Of a stretch of DNA of 22,123 bases, positions 1 to 7,988 are shown piece after piece (the first letter of the stretch is position 1; each line of letters begins with the position of its first letter). Made by a program: the position numbers and the translations under genes. Location: positions 1 to 22,123 of the IMG/VR virus record IMGVR_UViG_3300043398_000077; one strand, given 5' to 3'. This DNA comes from a virus. Below the pieces are notes generated by a model. That model made no database searches. It was not told the origin of the DNA and saw nothing but the letters and a program-made list of their open reading frames with translations.

Positions 1-987
1 TCGAATGTATCCGGGCCGGTTGATCTATTGGCATGGGGGCTGCGTAAGGCAGGCCTTCCAATTCCTGATGCGCCTATGGGCGGTTCTCAGTGGATGCGCA
101 ATGCTGGGCTGCTGCAAGACCCGAAGAGCCATGCTGCGGGATTGGCTGGCGAGACGCTGGGGCTATTGGCTGGGCCATTGGCCGCTGCGAAGGCTCCACA
201 AATTGCTGCGGGGTTGCTTCAGGGAGGGGCTAACTTGGCTGCGCCTGCGACATTGAATAAGCAGGCTGGCGCAATCGTTTGGCATGGTTCACCGCACAAG
301 TTTGATGCTTTCGACTCAAGCAAGATTGGCACGGGTGAGGGTGCGCAGGCTTACGGGCATGGGTTGTATTTGGCTGAAAATCCAAGCGTTGCGCGTGAGT
401 ATCAAGAGAAACTTTCTAGCGTTGGTGGGGCTAAGAATCTTGCATCTCAATATGGCGATATTGATGGCGGCATTGCAGAGGCGACTAAGCGCATTCAGCA
501 TTACAAGCAATTGATTGCTGATGGCGGCGGCGGCGACTTAAGACGCGCAAACGGAATGCTAAACATCGCGCAAAAGAACCTAGAAGACTTGACCGCAATG
601 AAGGCTGGACTTCCTGAAAACACGGGCTCTCTCTACAAAGTAGACCTACCAGACGAACACATTGCTAGGATGCTGGATTGGGATAAGCCGCTGAGCCAGC
701 AAGCACCACACATTAGAGATTCGCCAGAAATGAAAGGGTTTTTGTCTCAAGAAACGGGACAAGAAATTTACAACATTCTGAGCAAGGAACTTGCTGGCGG
801 ATCGCAATTTGCAAGAGGTAAAAATGATGCAGCGGCTGATATTCTACGAAAAGCAGGCATCCCCGGTATCCGCTATTTAGACGGTGGCTCACGCGGTGCA
901 GGTCAAGGTACGAGTAATTTTGTCGTTTTCCCCGGTAATGAAGGCTTGCTACAAATCCTCGAACGCAATGGGCAGGCTGTCAAATGA
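1..987 (+). CDS. Virion-associated protein with C-terminal ADP-ribosyltransferase-like domain (5' partial)
   Basis: The reading frame is open from base 1, so the start lies outside the window; the TTG at 28 is only an internal codon. The visible part begins with an Ala/Gly/Leu-rich helical stretch of about 75 residues, typical of phage internal or tail proteins. A domain follows with WHGSPHKFD (about nt 280-306), IGTGEGAQAYGHGLYLAE (about nt 325-378) and a late GIRYLDGGSRG element. That series matches the ADP-ribosyltransferase-like fold found at the ends of large phage polyvalent proteins: His in the first block, Tyr in the GLY-LAE block. If active it would transfer ADP-ribose from NAD to a host target after ejection, but this is inference from the motifs. 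Its last bases overlap the next gene (ATGA). I am confident of the frame, moderately confident of the ART assignment and unsure of the target. Confidence 0.72.
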   Translation, partial: SNVSGPVDLLAWGLRKAGLPIPDAPMGGSQWMRNAGLLQDPKSHAAGLAGETLGLLAGPLAAAKAPQIAAGLLQGGANLAAPATLNKQAGAIVWHGSPHKFDAFDSSKIGTGEGAQAYGHGLYLAENPSVAREYQEKLSSVGGAKNLASQYGDIDGGIAEATKRIQHYKQLIADGGGGDLRRANGMLNIAQKNLEDLTAMKAGLPENTGSLYKVDLPDEHIARMLDWDKPLSQQAPHIRDSPEMKGFLSQETGQEIYNILSKELAGGSQFARGKNDAAADILRKAGIPGIRYLDGGSRGAGQGTSNFVVFPGNEGLLQILERNGQAVK

Positions 988-1232
988 TCTACCGCCCCAC
1001 AACCCCACCGACAGACCCAAAGGCACTGCCTACCTACCTGCAAAGCGAGTTTCAACGCATTGCCGTGGTGATGGCCTCCAACGTCGATAGCGTTTCCCTG
1101 GAGCCTCAATACCGCGCACCCGTGAAGCCTCGGGATGGCCTGGTTGTGATGGCCGATGGAAGCAGTTGGAATCCCGGTTCAGGCGCTGGCGTGTACGTCT
1201 ATCGCGGCGCGGCTTGGCACTTTTTAGGATAA
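984..1232 (+). CDS. Small conserved phage virion-module protein
   Basis: 82 residues. It starts at an ATG overlapping the previous stop (ATGA), which implies translational coupling. The N-terminus is Pro-rich (YRPTTPPTDPKALPTYLQ), followed by an amphipathic stretch and a C-terminal half ending in DGSSWNPGSGAGVYVYRGAAW. This Pro-rich start plus 'ADG..WNPG.G.G.Y.Y..G.W' ending is one I recall from many small proteins in phage structural modules, with no biochemical role known to me. The aromatic, Gly-rich end suggests a small beta structure. The position between an ejected-type protein and the cupin argues for a minor virion or chaperone role, which is inference only. Confidence 0.7.
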   Translation: MIYRPTTPPTDPKALPTYLQSEFQRIAVVMASNVDSVSLEPQYRAPVKPRDGLVVMADGSSWNPGSGAGVYVYRGAAWHFLG

Positions 1233-1234
1233 GC

Positions 1235-1573
1235 ATGCACGTCACAGATACAGCACAAGCAAAAGCCCTCGGTGGCGACATCTTGCACCACTTCGGCGGT
1301 GGGACATACGCCAAAGAAATGCAAGTACCAGCCGGGATGGTCGTCGAGAAGCACATGCACGACTTCACCCACTTGTCGATTCTGGCCAGTGGCAAAGCTG
1401 CGGTAACCATTGATGGCAAAACCCAAACCATCACCGGCCCTCATTGCCTGACCGTGGAAGCCGGAAAGCAACACACCATTTTTGCAATCACCAACATCGT
1501 TTGGTACTGCATCCACGCGACTGAATGCACTGATGCAAATGAAGTCGATCAAGTTTTGATTAAGGAGCATTGA
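1235..1573 (+). CDS. Single-domain cupin protein
   Basis: 112 residues from the ATG at 1235, which has an AGGA ribosome-binding site 7-10 bases upstream; the longer upstream frame overlaps the previous gene and lacks such a site. The protein reads as one small beta-barrel. PAGMVVEKHMHDFTHLSIL carries the first cupin motif with HxH metal ligands, and GPHCLTVEAGKQHTIFA carries the second motif with its conserved His. Cupins bind a metal or a small ligand, and the substrate cannot be told from sequence. Single-domain cupins occur in some phage structural modules between tail genes without known function. It may be a virion component, a folding partner or a sugar/metabolite enzyme; the neighbours favour a structural link. 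Confidence 0.75.
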   Translation: MHVTDTAQAKALGGDILHHFGGGTYAKEMQVPAGMVVEKHMHDFTHLSILASGKAAVTIDGKTQTITGPHCLTVEAGKQHTIFAITNIVWYCIHATECTDANEVDQVLIKEH

Positions 1574-1574
1574 T

Positions 1575-2147
1575 ATGCCAGCAGCATGGATTCCATTGGC
1601 CGCGTCAGTAGCAGGCGGTCTTCTCGGCTCTCAAGGCTCACAGCAAAGCCAAACACAGTCCAACAAGATGGATTCGCGGCTTGACCCGTATGTGTACGGG
1701 ACGAACGGCAAAGGCGGATTGCTGGCTGATGCAAACAACTGGTATCAGGCCAATAAATCCGGCCTGAATGCCCAAATGCTGCAAGGCCTAAATAACCAAT
1801 GGCAGGTGCTGAATGACCCGGCCACGATGAGCGCTTACCGGCAAATGGGCAATCTTGGATCAAGCCTCATGAGTTCGCCGGTGATGGGGAATCCGTTCTC
1901 TGATGGCCGCGCATCGCTCAGTTCGTCGCGACCACAGGGAATGGTCTCTCAGCCACAGCAGCGCTTTTCAGCCCAGCCTGTGACGTTTGGTGGTGGTGCT
2001 CAGGGCCTTCCTGCTGGCCCATTCACAGCGCAGACGATGCCACAGGCGCAAGAGCAACCGCAGGCGCAACAGCCATCACTTTCGACTGAACAGCAGCAGT
2101 TTCTGAATCAACTGATGTTGCTGCAACAGCAAAACCCCAGTTACTAA
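1575..2147 (+). CDS. Putative virion (tail or internal) protein, Gln/Ser-rich
   Basis: 190 residues. The start has an AAGGAG site 8 bases upstream. The N-terminus is a short hydrophobic, Gly-rich segment (WIPLAASVAGGLLGSQGS), which could be membrane-active or simply helical. The middle carries a Trp/Asn-rich stretch with repeated NNWYQAN/NNQWQVL-like pieces. The C-terminal third is low complexity, dominated by Gln, Pro and Ser and ending in QQQ runs. It shows no enzyme motif. It lies first in a run of four genes of the same character, which in podovirus-like genomes usually encode tail or DNA-ejection proteins. Function is inferred from composition and position only. Confidence 0.65.
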   Translation: MPAAWIPLAASVAGGLLGSQGSQQSQTQSNKMDSRLDPYVYGTNGKGGLLADANNWYQANKSGLNAQMLQGLNNQWQVLNDPATMSAYRQMGNLGSSLMSSPVMGNPFSDGRASLSSSRPQGMVSQPQQRFSAQPVTFGGGAQGLPAGPFTAQTMPQAQEQPQAQQPSLSTEQQQFLNQLMLLQQQNPSY

Positions 2148-2156
2148 GAGGTGAAT

Positions 2157-3179
2157 ATGGCCTACGAAGATTTGTTTTCTGGCGTGCAGGGGAACAACCC
2201 CTACACTGGCGGCATGGGCGGTACCTACACGGCCAACGACCCAACGGCGGCCGCTGCCTATCGTCAGCAGCAATTGAGCGCGCAAGGTTTGGTGGATGAC
2301 GGGACGGGTAACTATTACCAGCCTGGTCATGCCCAAGCAAACCAGTTCATGCAAGGCGTTCAATCACAAAACACGACAGCGCTGAATAATAGCGGGTTGT
2401 TTGGCGGCATCCAGGGCAACACGCCAGCAATGGGCGGCGGGTCGTCTGGTGGGGCTACGGGTGGTGGGTTTTCAACTGGCGGCAGTTCCGGCGGCTACCA
2501 GCAAAACCCCTACTTGCGCGATCAAATGTCTGCGCTCACCGGGCAGTATCAGCAGCAGTTCCTGCAAAACACGCTGCCACAAGTGCGCGGCGGCTATCAG
2601 GCGTCTGGGCAGTATGGCGGCTCGCGTCAGGGCATCGCTGAGGGTGTAGCGGCTGGCAATGCGTCTACTGGGTTGGCCTCGGCTCTGGCAAACCTGCAAG
2701 CAGGCACATACCAAACTGACACAAGCAATGCCCTGCAAGGCCAAGCACTGAGCAACAATTACAACCTAGGTCTTGGCAGCCTCGCGTTGACAAACCAGGG
2801 ACAGACCCAAAATTTCTACACCAACCAGCGTGGCCAAGATTTGCAGCAGTACGGATTGGGCGCGACGCTCGCAGGTCAAGGCATCAATGGCCAGCAGTCT
2901 ATCGGCCAAGGCCAATACACGCTTGGCAACACGTTCCAGAATGCCCCAGCGCAGGCCATGAGCCAGTACAACAACCTGATCACGCCCTACACCGGGTATG
3001 GTCAGTCGAATACGACCACGGCGAATACAGGCGGCGGAACGACAGGGGTACTTGGCGGGGCTCTGGCAGGCGCAAATCTGAGCAACCGGCTTGGAAACTT
3101 CGGCTCTGGCGGAACAAACGCGCTTGGCAATGGCGGATATAGCTCGGTGTACGACTACACCTCACAACCCTGGTACTGA
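2157..3179 (+). CDS. Gly/Gln-rich phage virion protein (tail/internal type)
   Basis: 340 residues from the ATG at 2157. The in-frame GTG at 2151 sits inside the AGAGG ribosome-binding site, so the ATG is preferred. The protein is rich in Gly, Gln, Asn, Ser and Tyr. Residues about 85-115 form a flexible Gly/Ser linker. After it comes the core: NPYLRDQMSALTGQYQQQF, LPQVRGGYQASGQYGGSRQG and YNLGLGSLALTNQGQTQNFY. I recall this pattern of NPYL, YGGSRQG and 'N..LGLG.L.L' from virion proteins of podovirus-like phages, where a helical tube-forming or ejected role is suspected. It has very few Cys and no catalytic motif. Confidence 0.7.
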   Translation: MAYEDLFSGVQGNNPYTGGMGGTYTANDPTAAAAYRQQQLSAQGLVDDGTGNYYQPGHAQANQFMQGVQSQNTTALNNSGLFGGIQGNTPAMGGGSSGGATGGGFSTGGSSGGYQQNPYLRDQMSALTGQYQQQFLQNTLPQVRGGYQASGQYGGSRQGIAEGVAAGNASTGLASALANLQAGTYQTDTSNALQGQALSNNYNLGLGSLALTNQGQTQNFYTNQRGQDLQQYGLGATLAGQGINGQQSIGQGQYTLGNTFQNAPAQAMSQYNNLITPYTGYGQSNTTTANTGGGTTGVLGGALAGANLSNRLGNFGSGGTNALGNGGYSSVYDYTSQPWY

Positions 3180-3181
3180 AC

Positions 3182-4444
3182 ATGGGACTATTAGACGCTC
3201 TCTCGAATTTTGCCTCCACTGATGAAGGCATGGGGCTGGCACAAGGTCTGTTGTCTGCCCGTGGCTCTGCTGGACTGGCTGCTGGCATGGCTGGGATGCA
3301 GCAGGCACGCGAACAGGCGCAATTGCGTCAGATGCGAGCCATGCAAGCACAGCAACTGCAAATGTCGCTCGATCAGTCTCGTCGTGAGGCTGAGAAAACA
3401 CAGAAAATCGACGCGCTTAGCTCGCAGTTCATGCGCTCGCCTGAGATGGCTAACGCAATGAGCATGGGGCCGATGCAATCGGGGGGCGCTGTACAAAATG
3501 TACAGCCTGGTTTCGACTTTGGAGGCTATGCGCAAGCCCTGGCAGGCATTGACCCGATGAAGAGCATTGCGGTTCAGCAGGCCATTGCCAAAGACTCGCA
3601 ATTCAACAAGATTGACCCGAAGGACTTCACGCCTGATTCAGTCGCAAAGTTCTCCATGACCCGGAACTATGGCGATCTGAAGCCCCGTGAAAAGCTGCAT
3701 TTTGCAGACACGGGTGGAAGGATTCAAGCACTGGGTGAATACAGCGGCCAACCTGTGAACGCGATTGACAAGACAGGCAACCCATTCTCTGACCTCGTAG
3801 TTGCGGATGGCAGAGGCGGCGTTATTCCAAATTCTCCACTTGTCGGGGTGAAGAAGGATATTGCTGCTGCTGGAAAGCCTGTGAGCAATATCAACGTCAA
3901 CACAGAGAAGAGCTTCCTGGGTGAGGTTGCAAATGGCGTTGGCAAGCAGGTGACAGACTCACTCTCCGGTGCCAAAAGTGCGGCCAATTCATTGCAGACG
4001 ATCGGCAATCTGAATACAGCTCTGAACAGTGGAAAGATTCTGACCGGGCCACTTACTCAGCCTTCCAAGTTGTTGTTGCAACTGGGAACACAATTGGGGC
4101 TGTCTGGAAAAGATGGCAATGAGACGCTTGCCAATACATCCAAGGCCATTCAATCTCTCGCTCAGCTTGAAATGGACGCAGCGCAGGGGATGAAAGGGCA
4201 AGGTAGCGTGACTGAGAATGAACGTTTGCTGATCAAGAGAGCTGCTTCAGGTGACATCAACATGACCATGCCAGAGCTTAAGGCACTTTCCGGGGCTCTG
4301 GACAAGTCTGCTCGATTCCGCATCAACCTGCACAACAAGAATGTGCAGCCATTGATGAGCAATCCCAATGCGGCTTCGTTGGCCCCATTCATGACGGTGG
4401 AAGAACCTGCGTCTAACGGGTTCAAGATCATTGGAGTGCAGTGA
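3182..4444 (+). CDS. Putative internal virion / DNA-ejection protein
   Basis: 420 residues, starting 2 bases after the previous stop, with only a weak ribosome-binding site, so coupling is likely. The N-terminus GLLDALSNFASTDEGMGLAQGLL resembles short amphipathic starts of phage ejection proteins. Residues about 35-75 form a Gln/Arg/Met-rich coiled coil (QQAREQAQLRQMRAMQAQQ). The middle is mixed with a small beta region (KLHFADTGGRIQALGEY). The C-terminal 200 residues are helical and Ala/Ser/Leu-rich (SLAQLEMDAAQGMKGQGSV, ITENERLLI-like). Its tail overlaps the start of the next gene. No lytic or protease motif is visible, so a structural or ejected role is inferred from context. Confidence 0.65.
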   Translation: MGLLDALSNFASTDEGMGLAQGLLSARGSAGLAAGMAGMQQAREQAQLRQMRAMQAQQLQMSLDQSRREAEKTQKIDALSSQFMRSPEMANAMSMGPMQSGGAVQNVQPGFDFGGYAQALAGIDPMKSIAVQQAIAKDSQFNKIDPKDFTPDSVAKFSMTRNYGDLKPREKLHFADTGGRIQALGEYSGQPVNAIDKTGNPFSDLVVADGRGGVIPNSPLVGVKKDIAAAGKPVSNINVNTEKSFLGEVANGVGKQVTDSLSGAKSAANSLQTIGNLNTALNSGKILTGPLTQPSKLLLQLGTQLGLSGKDGNETLANTSKAIQSLAQLEMDAAQGMKGQGSVTENERLLIKRAASGDINMTMPELKALSGALDKSARFRINLHNKNVQPLMSNPNAASLAPFMTVEEPASNGFKIIGVQ

Positions 4445-6180
4445 TGGCCATTTACACGTTGCAAGCCCCGGACGGCAAGACCTACAAGATTGAAGGGCCA
4501 GCAGGTGCCACGGCTGAGCAACTGGGCGCATTCATCACCTCGCAATCGAGCAAAGCCGCGCCATATGACCCAACGGAAGGCATGTCAACCACAGAAAAGG
4601 TATTGGCAGGGATTGGTAAGGCAATGACTGACACGGCCCGTGGTGCGGGTCAGATGGTAGGTCTGGTATCGCGTGACGATGTTGCAGAGTCCCGCAGGCT
4701 GGATAAGCCTTTGATGAATACGACCGGAGGTACGGTCGGCAATGTCATAGGGAATGTCGCTATCAATGCGCCATTGGCCTTTGTCCCTGGTGCGAATACG
4801 ATAGCCGGAGGTGCGGCGATTGGCGCAGCGTCTGGCCTGATGCAGCCTAGCATCAGTTCTGCTGAGACTGCGCAAAATATGGCATTGGGCGGCATCGCTG
4901 GTGGTGCTGTTCCTGCTGCAATCCGTGGATTTCAAATTGCCAAATCTGCGATTGATCCATTCTCTGAATCTGGCAGAAACCTGATCATCGGTCGGGCATT
5001 GAATCGTGCCGCTGGCAACCAATCCGCAGAAGCTGCCCAAGCATTGATATCCACACAATCGGCAGTTCCTGGTGTCCAATACACGGCAGCAGAGGCCGCA
5101 AATAACCCCGGCATTGCTGCTTTGCAGCGGACGGCAACTGCTATTGACCCAATTGCCATGAATCAAGCGGCCGCCAGGCAAGCCGTCAACAACACCGCTC
5201 GGGTAGATATGCTGGAAGGCATTGCAGGCACTCATGGTGCACGCTCCAAAGCGGTAACTGCTCGTCAGGATGTCGCAGGTGATTTGTACGACAAAGCTCG
5301 ATCCGCACCCATTGACCCGGCGGCTCTGACTCCTGAGGCGCAATCCAACATTGCGTCATTCATGCAGCGTATCCCCGATTCAATGATTGAACGGGCAAAG
5401 AAACTTGCGAAGATGAGCGGCATCAACATGGACAATGAAACATCCACACAGGGGATGCACTGGGTTAAAAAGGCTCTGGATGGTGAAATCAATGTCGCCA
5501 TGCGTTCTGGCGATTCAGATATGGCAAGGGCTTACACGATCCTGAAAAAAGACCTTTTGAATGAGATGGATCAAATAAATCCCAGCTACGCCAGTGCTCG
5601 TGAAGCATTTTCCAAAATGTCAAAGCCCATTACCGAAATGGACGTGGCGCAGTTAATCGCAGACAAGTCAGTCCAAAAGCTCACGGGTAATTTGCAGCCA
5701 AATGCCTTTGCACGGGCATTGTCTGACCAGACCGCACAGCAAGCATCTGGAATGGCAAATGCAACGCTACAAGGCGCGATGACACCTCAGAAAATGGCGG
5801 CACTGGAGGCCATCAAGCAGGATTTGATCCGGCAGAATTTTGCGCAGACAGCAGGAAGAGGTGTCGGTTCTGACACAGTGCAGAAACTGGCCATGTCGAA
5901 TATGTTGGATCAGTCTGGTTTGCCGACATTCGTCCGCAACTTCGGCCCTTCCGGTGTGGCCGGCAACATCTTGCAGCGCGGTGGGCAAATTGCCTACGCT
6001 GACGCCAACAAAAAGATGTCTGAGAAGTTGGCACAGTCCCTGCTGGATGCGCAATTGACGGCAGAACTGATGCAGGGTGCAGTTCCTGGTTTGCTATCTG
6101 GCCGGTTGCTCGAAGCAGGCAGGCGGTCAGGTGTCGCGCTTGGCGCGAGTATGCCGGGCCTACTTGGAAAGCCGGAATAG
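4444..6180 (+). CDS. Large internal virion protein, Ala-rich, with N-terminal beta-grasp-like segment
   Basis: 578 residues from the ATG at 4444, which overlaps the previous stop (TGATG) and has GGAG 7 bases upstream; a GTG one codon earlier is less likely. Residues 2-34 (AIYTLQAPDGKTYKIEGPAG followed by ATAEQLGAFI) match a short beta-rich leader often found at the start of phage internal or ejection proteins. Residues about 90-160 are strongly Ala/Gly-rich and hydrophobic, including APLAFVPGANTIAGGAAIGA, a plausible membrane-spanning or pore-forming region. The remaining 400 residues are predicted helical, with a second Gly/Leu-rich stretch near the C-terminus. This design suits a protein stored in the capsid and ejected ahead of the DNA, but no enzymatic motif is visible. 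Confidence 0.65.
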   Translation: MAIYTLQAPDGKTYKIEGPAGATAEQLGAFITSQSSKAAPYDPTEGMSTTEKVLAGIGKAMTDTARGAGQMVGLVSRDDVAESRRLDKPLMNTTGGTVGNVIGNVAINAPLAFVPGANTIAGGAAIGAASGLMQPSISSAETAQNMALGGIAGGAVPAAIRGFQIAKSAIDPFSESGRNLIIGRALNRAAGNQSAEAAQALISTQSAVPGVQYTAAEAANNPGIAALQRTATAIDPIAMNQAAARQAVNNTARVDMLEGIAGTHGARSKAVTARQDVAGDLYDKARSAPIDPAALTPEAQSNIASFMQRIPDSMIERAKKLAKMSGINMDNETSTQGMHWVKKALDGEINVAMRSGDSDMARAYTILKKDLLNEMDQINPSYASAREAFSKMSKPITEMDVAQLIADKSVQKLTGNLQPNAFARALSDQTAQQASGMANATLQGAMTPQKMAALEAIKQDLIRQNFAQTAGRGVGSDTVQKLAMSNMLDQSGLPTFVRNFGPSGVAGNILQRGGQIAYADANKKMSEKLAQSLLDAQLTAELMQGAVPGLLSGRLLEAGRRSGVALGASMPGLLGKPE

Positions 6181-6318
6181 CAGCAAACGCTTCAATCTTC
6201 CGTTAGGCATCCATTGTTGAATTGCCAAACGAGCAGGTAAACAAATCAAGCCAAACAGGATAAGTCCTGCAAATGGCTTGAGCACAACGCCGATTAACCA
6301 AGGTTCCATAGCCGCCAT
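6160..6318 (-). CDS. Small antisense membrane protein in the late region
   Basis: A 52-codon ORF on the minus strand fills the only sizeable gap of the late region and overlaps the end of the preceding plus-strand gene by 21 bp. It reads MAAMEPWLIGVVLKPFAGLI and continues LFGLICLPARL, giving one hydrophobic segment of about 25 residues. A basic tail with KRLLLFRLSK follows. The second Met (6309) may be the true start, since GGCGG lies just upstream of it; no strong ribosome-binding site is seen for the first. I recall very similar single-pass 'hydrophobic segment, then M.....LKR.LL' mini-proteins, often on the opposite strand, in related phages. It could be a lysis regulator or host-membrane effector; no function is established. 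Confidence 0.6.
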   Translation of the reverse strand: MAAMEPWLIGVVLKPFAGLILFGLICLPARLAIQQWMPNGRLKRLLLFRLSK

Positions 6319-6347
6319 TGTGCAGCTTTTAAAACGTCAGGACAATC

Positions 6348-6998
6348 ATGACCATTGAATCAGCATCGTTCGTCAATCAGTTGAATTCAGCCTATCCCGC
6401 AGTGGGCGACCCAAAGTCAGAAGGTGACGACCATTTGCGATTGCTGAAGGCTGTTCTGCTGGCAACCTTCCCCAATCTCTCCAGTGTCATAAATGCGACA
6501 CCGGCAGAATTGAACGCCCTTCTCGGCGCTGCAACGACTGGCGCGACCATCAAAGTAGCGACACAAGCGGCGACGGATGCCAGTCTGAACGCAGCTTCAA
6601 CCGCGATGGTTCAGCTTGCGATTCTGGCGGCATCCGGCATCACAGCGGTGCTCCCTGGCCAATCGTCAAATGCTGCCAAGTTCCTGACCACGGACGGCAC
6701 ATCGGCATCCTGGGCCTACTACATGCCGCTCACGGTGGTATCAGGCACCAGTCAGACGGCGGCAGCCTGGAACCATTACGCGCTCACCAACGTGGCTTTA
6801 ACCACGGTTACGCTACCGGCATCACCGGCTGCCGGGGATACCGTGTGGGTCACGCCTTGCAATGGCTTGCTGACCAATGTCATTGCACGCAACGGCAACA
6901 AGATCATGTCCCTTGCTGAAGACATGACGATCACGAATTTCAATACGACCATCGCACTTCGTTACATCAACTCAACCGTAGGCTGGAGGCTTCTGTAA
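6348..6998 (+). CDS. Tail-fibre-like protein
   Basis: 216 residues, with an AGGA site 7 bases before the ATG. The N-terminal 45 residues (SASFVNQLNSAYPAVGDPKS, then EGDDHLRLLKAVLLATFPNL) match the short conserved leader that many phage tail-fibre or receptor-binding proteins carry at their virion-attachment end. The middle is Ala/Thr-rich and probably a trimeric helical or beta shaft. The C-terminal 80 residues are rich in Thr, Val and Asn and end in TVGWRLL, a typical beta-rich fibre tip. The length is short for a fibre, so it may be a truncated or accessory fibre. It lies directly upstream of a coupled small partner and the lysis cassette. Confidence 0.75.
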   Translation: MTIESASFVNQLNSAYPAVGDPKSEGDDHLRLLKAVLLATFPNLSSVINATPAELNALLGAATTGATIKVATQAATDASLNAASTAMVQLAILAASGITAVLPGQSSNAAKFLTTDGTSASWAYYMPLTVVSGTSQTAAAWNHYALTNVALTTVTLPASPAAGDTVWVTPCNGLLTNVIARNGNKIMSLAEDMTITNFNTTIALRYINSTVGWRLL

Positions 6999-7270
6999 TG
7001 TCCACTTCTTCACAATTCACCGGTGGGGCTATCAAGAGCATCCAGCGCGGCAAGATTACGCTTACGGGAGTGACATCAAATACGGCCACCATCACCGCAG
7101 TGGATACGTCTAAAACAGAACTGCGGATGCTTGGATCGACCTATAACGGCGTGACGTTGGCCGATGTGCTGACAATGATTGAACTGACGAATTCCACAAC
7201 CATTACAGCCACTCGCGCTGCAAGCGGTAGTACGGCGGTTGTTTCGTGGGAACTGACTGAATTCTATTGA
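6998..7270 (+). CDS. Small tail-fibre partner protein
   Basis: 90 residues. The ATG overlaps the previous stop (TAATG) and has GGAGG 9 bases upstream, so the pair is coupled. The N-terminus SSQFTGGAIKSIQRGKITLTG and the Thr/Ser/Val-rich remainder (TATITAVDTSKTELRMLGST, then SGSTAVVSWELTEFY) predict an all-beta fold. I recall the 'QFTGGAIKSIQRG' start from small proteins downstream of phage fibre genes, usually unannotated or called virion proteins. It may cap or decorate the fibre; that is inference. Confidence 0.65.
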   Translation: MSTSSQFTGGAIKSIQRGKITLTGVTSNTATITAVDTSKTELRMLGSTYNGVTLADVLTMIELTNSTTITATRAASGSTAVVSWELTEFY

Positions 7271-7282
7271 TGGGGGGTGTTA

Positions 7283-7651
7283 ATGACTGAGCCAGCGACG
7301 GGTACATTTTCTCTGGCAGTTATTGCCATCGCCATCCTGGGGCCAATGGCTGGCCCGTACGCCTTGATTGTGTTTGCCGCCCTGGCCGGGGCACAATGGC
7401 CACTCTCCAGCGACAAGACGCTGAATTGGATCTCTGGTGGGTGGTTGCTTTTACGATGCACGCTTACCGCCGTGGTTCTGACCGGTGCCATTGGCGCTTA
7501 TTTGCAGACAAAGTACCAAATCAGGATTGATGAATCAGCCGGGTATGTCGCCTTCGCCATCGGGGCGCTTGGCAATGGATGGCGGCCCGTCATCAACTCC
7601 ATAACATCGGCTGTGCAAACTCTCGCCCATAAGCTCGGGGGGCAAAAATGA
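7283..7651 (+). CDS. Putative holin (three membrane segments)
   Basis: 122 residues from the ATG at 7283; a run of six G ends 5 bases upstream, so I prefer it over the GTG at 7277 that lies in that run. Hydrophobic segments fall at about residues 10-25 and 27-39 (AIAILGPMAGPYALIVFAAL), and again around 58-75 (LLLRCTLTAVVLTGAIGAYL). The C-terminal 40 residues are polar and end in HKLGGQK. Size, segment count and position just ahead of a lysozyme suit a holin, which makes lethal holes in the inner membrane at the programmed lysis time. It overlaps the next membrane gene by ATGA, and one of the two could be the antiholin. Confidence 0.6.
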   Translation: MTEPATGTFSLAVIAIAILGPMAGPYALIVFAALAGAQWPLSSDKTLNWISGGWLLLRCTLTAVVLTGAIGAYLQTKYQIRIDESAGYVAFAIGALGNGWRPVINSITSAVQTLAHKLGGQK

Positions 7652-7980
7652 ACTGGCTGCTACTCTCTCACGAGGTCTTGTGTGTCATCCTCGCCCTGTG
7701 CATTTTCAGTCGCTCGGTGCGATCAAGTGATGAGGTGTTGATTATCATCAGGCTGGCATTTTGGGCAATGTGGACGGCTACCCTGATGGGCATCATCGCG
7801 CCGCTGGTGTGGGGCTATGTCCCGCACCCTGTCGAAGTCGCTATGCTGTCAGGGTTTACCATGGTTCAATACAGCACGTCGGTTCACTGGACGGGCGGTG
7901 TGCCATCGCAGTTCCTGCGGAAGAAATTCAGGCCAACACGCAGGCAGTCGGATTTGAGCTTTGCGCAGACAACCAACTGA
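7648..7980 (+). CDS. Second holin/antiholin-like membrane protein
   Basis: 110 residues. The ATG overlaps the preceding stop (ATGA) and a run of G gives the ribosome-binding site. Three hydrophobic stretches are visible: LLLSHEVLCVILALCIFS, IIRLAFWAMWTATLMGIIAP and VAMLSGFTMVQYSTSV. A strongly basic tail follows (RKKFRPTRRQ). Topology, size and location resemble the three-segment phage holins next to endolysin genes in proteobacterial phages. With the neighbour upstream it forms a likely holin/antiholin pair; which one triggers lysis cannot be read from sequence. Confidence 0.6.
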   Translation: MNWLLLSHEVLCVILALCIFSRSVRSSDEVLIIIRLAFWAMWTATLMGIIAPLVWGYVPHPVEVAMLSGFTMVQYSTSVHWTGGVPSQFLRKKFRPTRRQSDLSFAQTTN

Positions 7981-7988
7981 GGTGACCC

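Noticed and set aside
4585-5343. 252-codon minus-strand ORF under the large internal protein
   Set aside because: Cys/Arg/Ser-rich shadow with no ribosome-binding site or motif; the sense gene fits the late operon.
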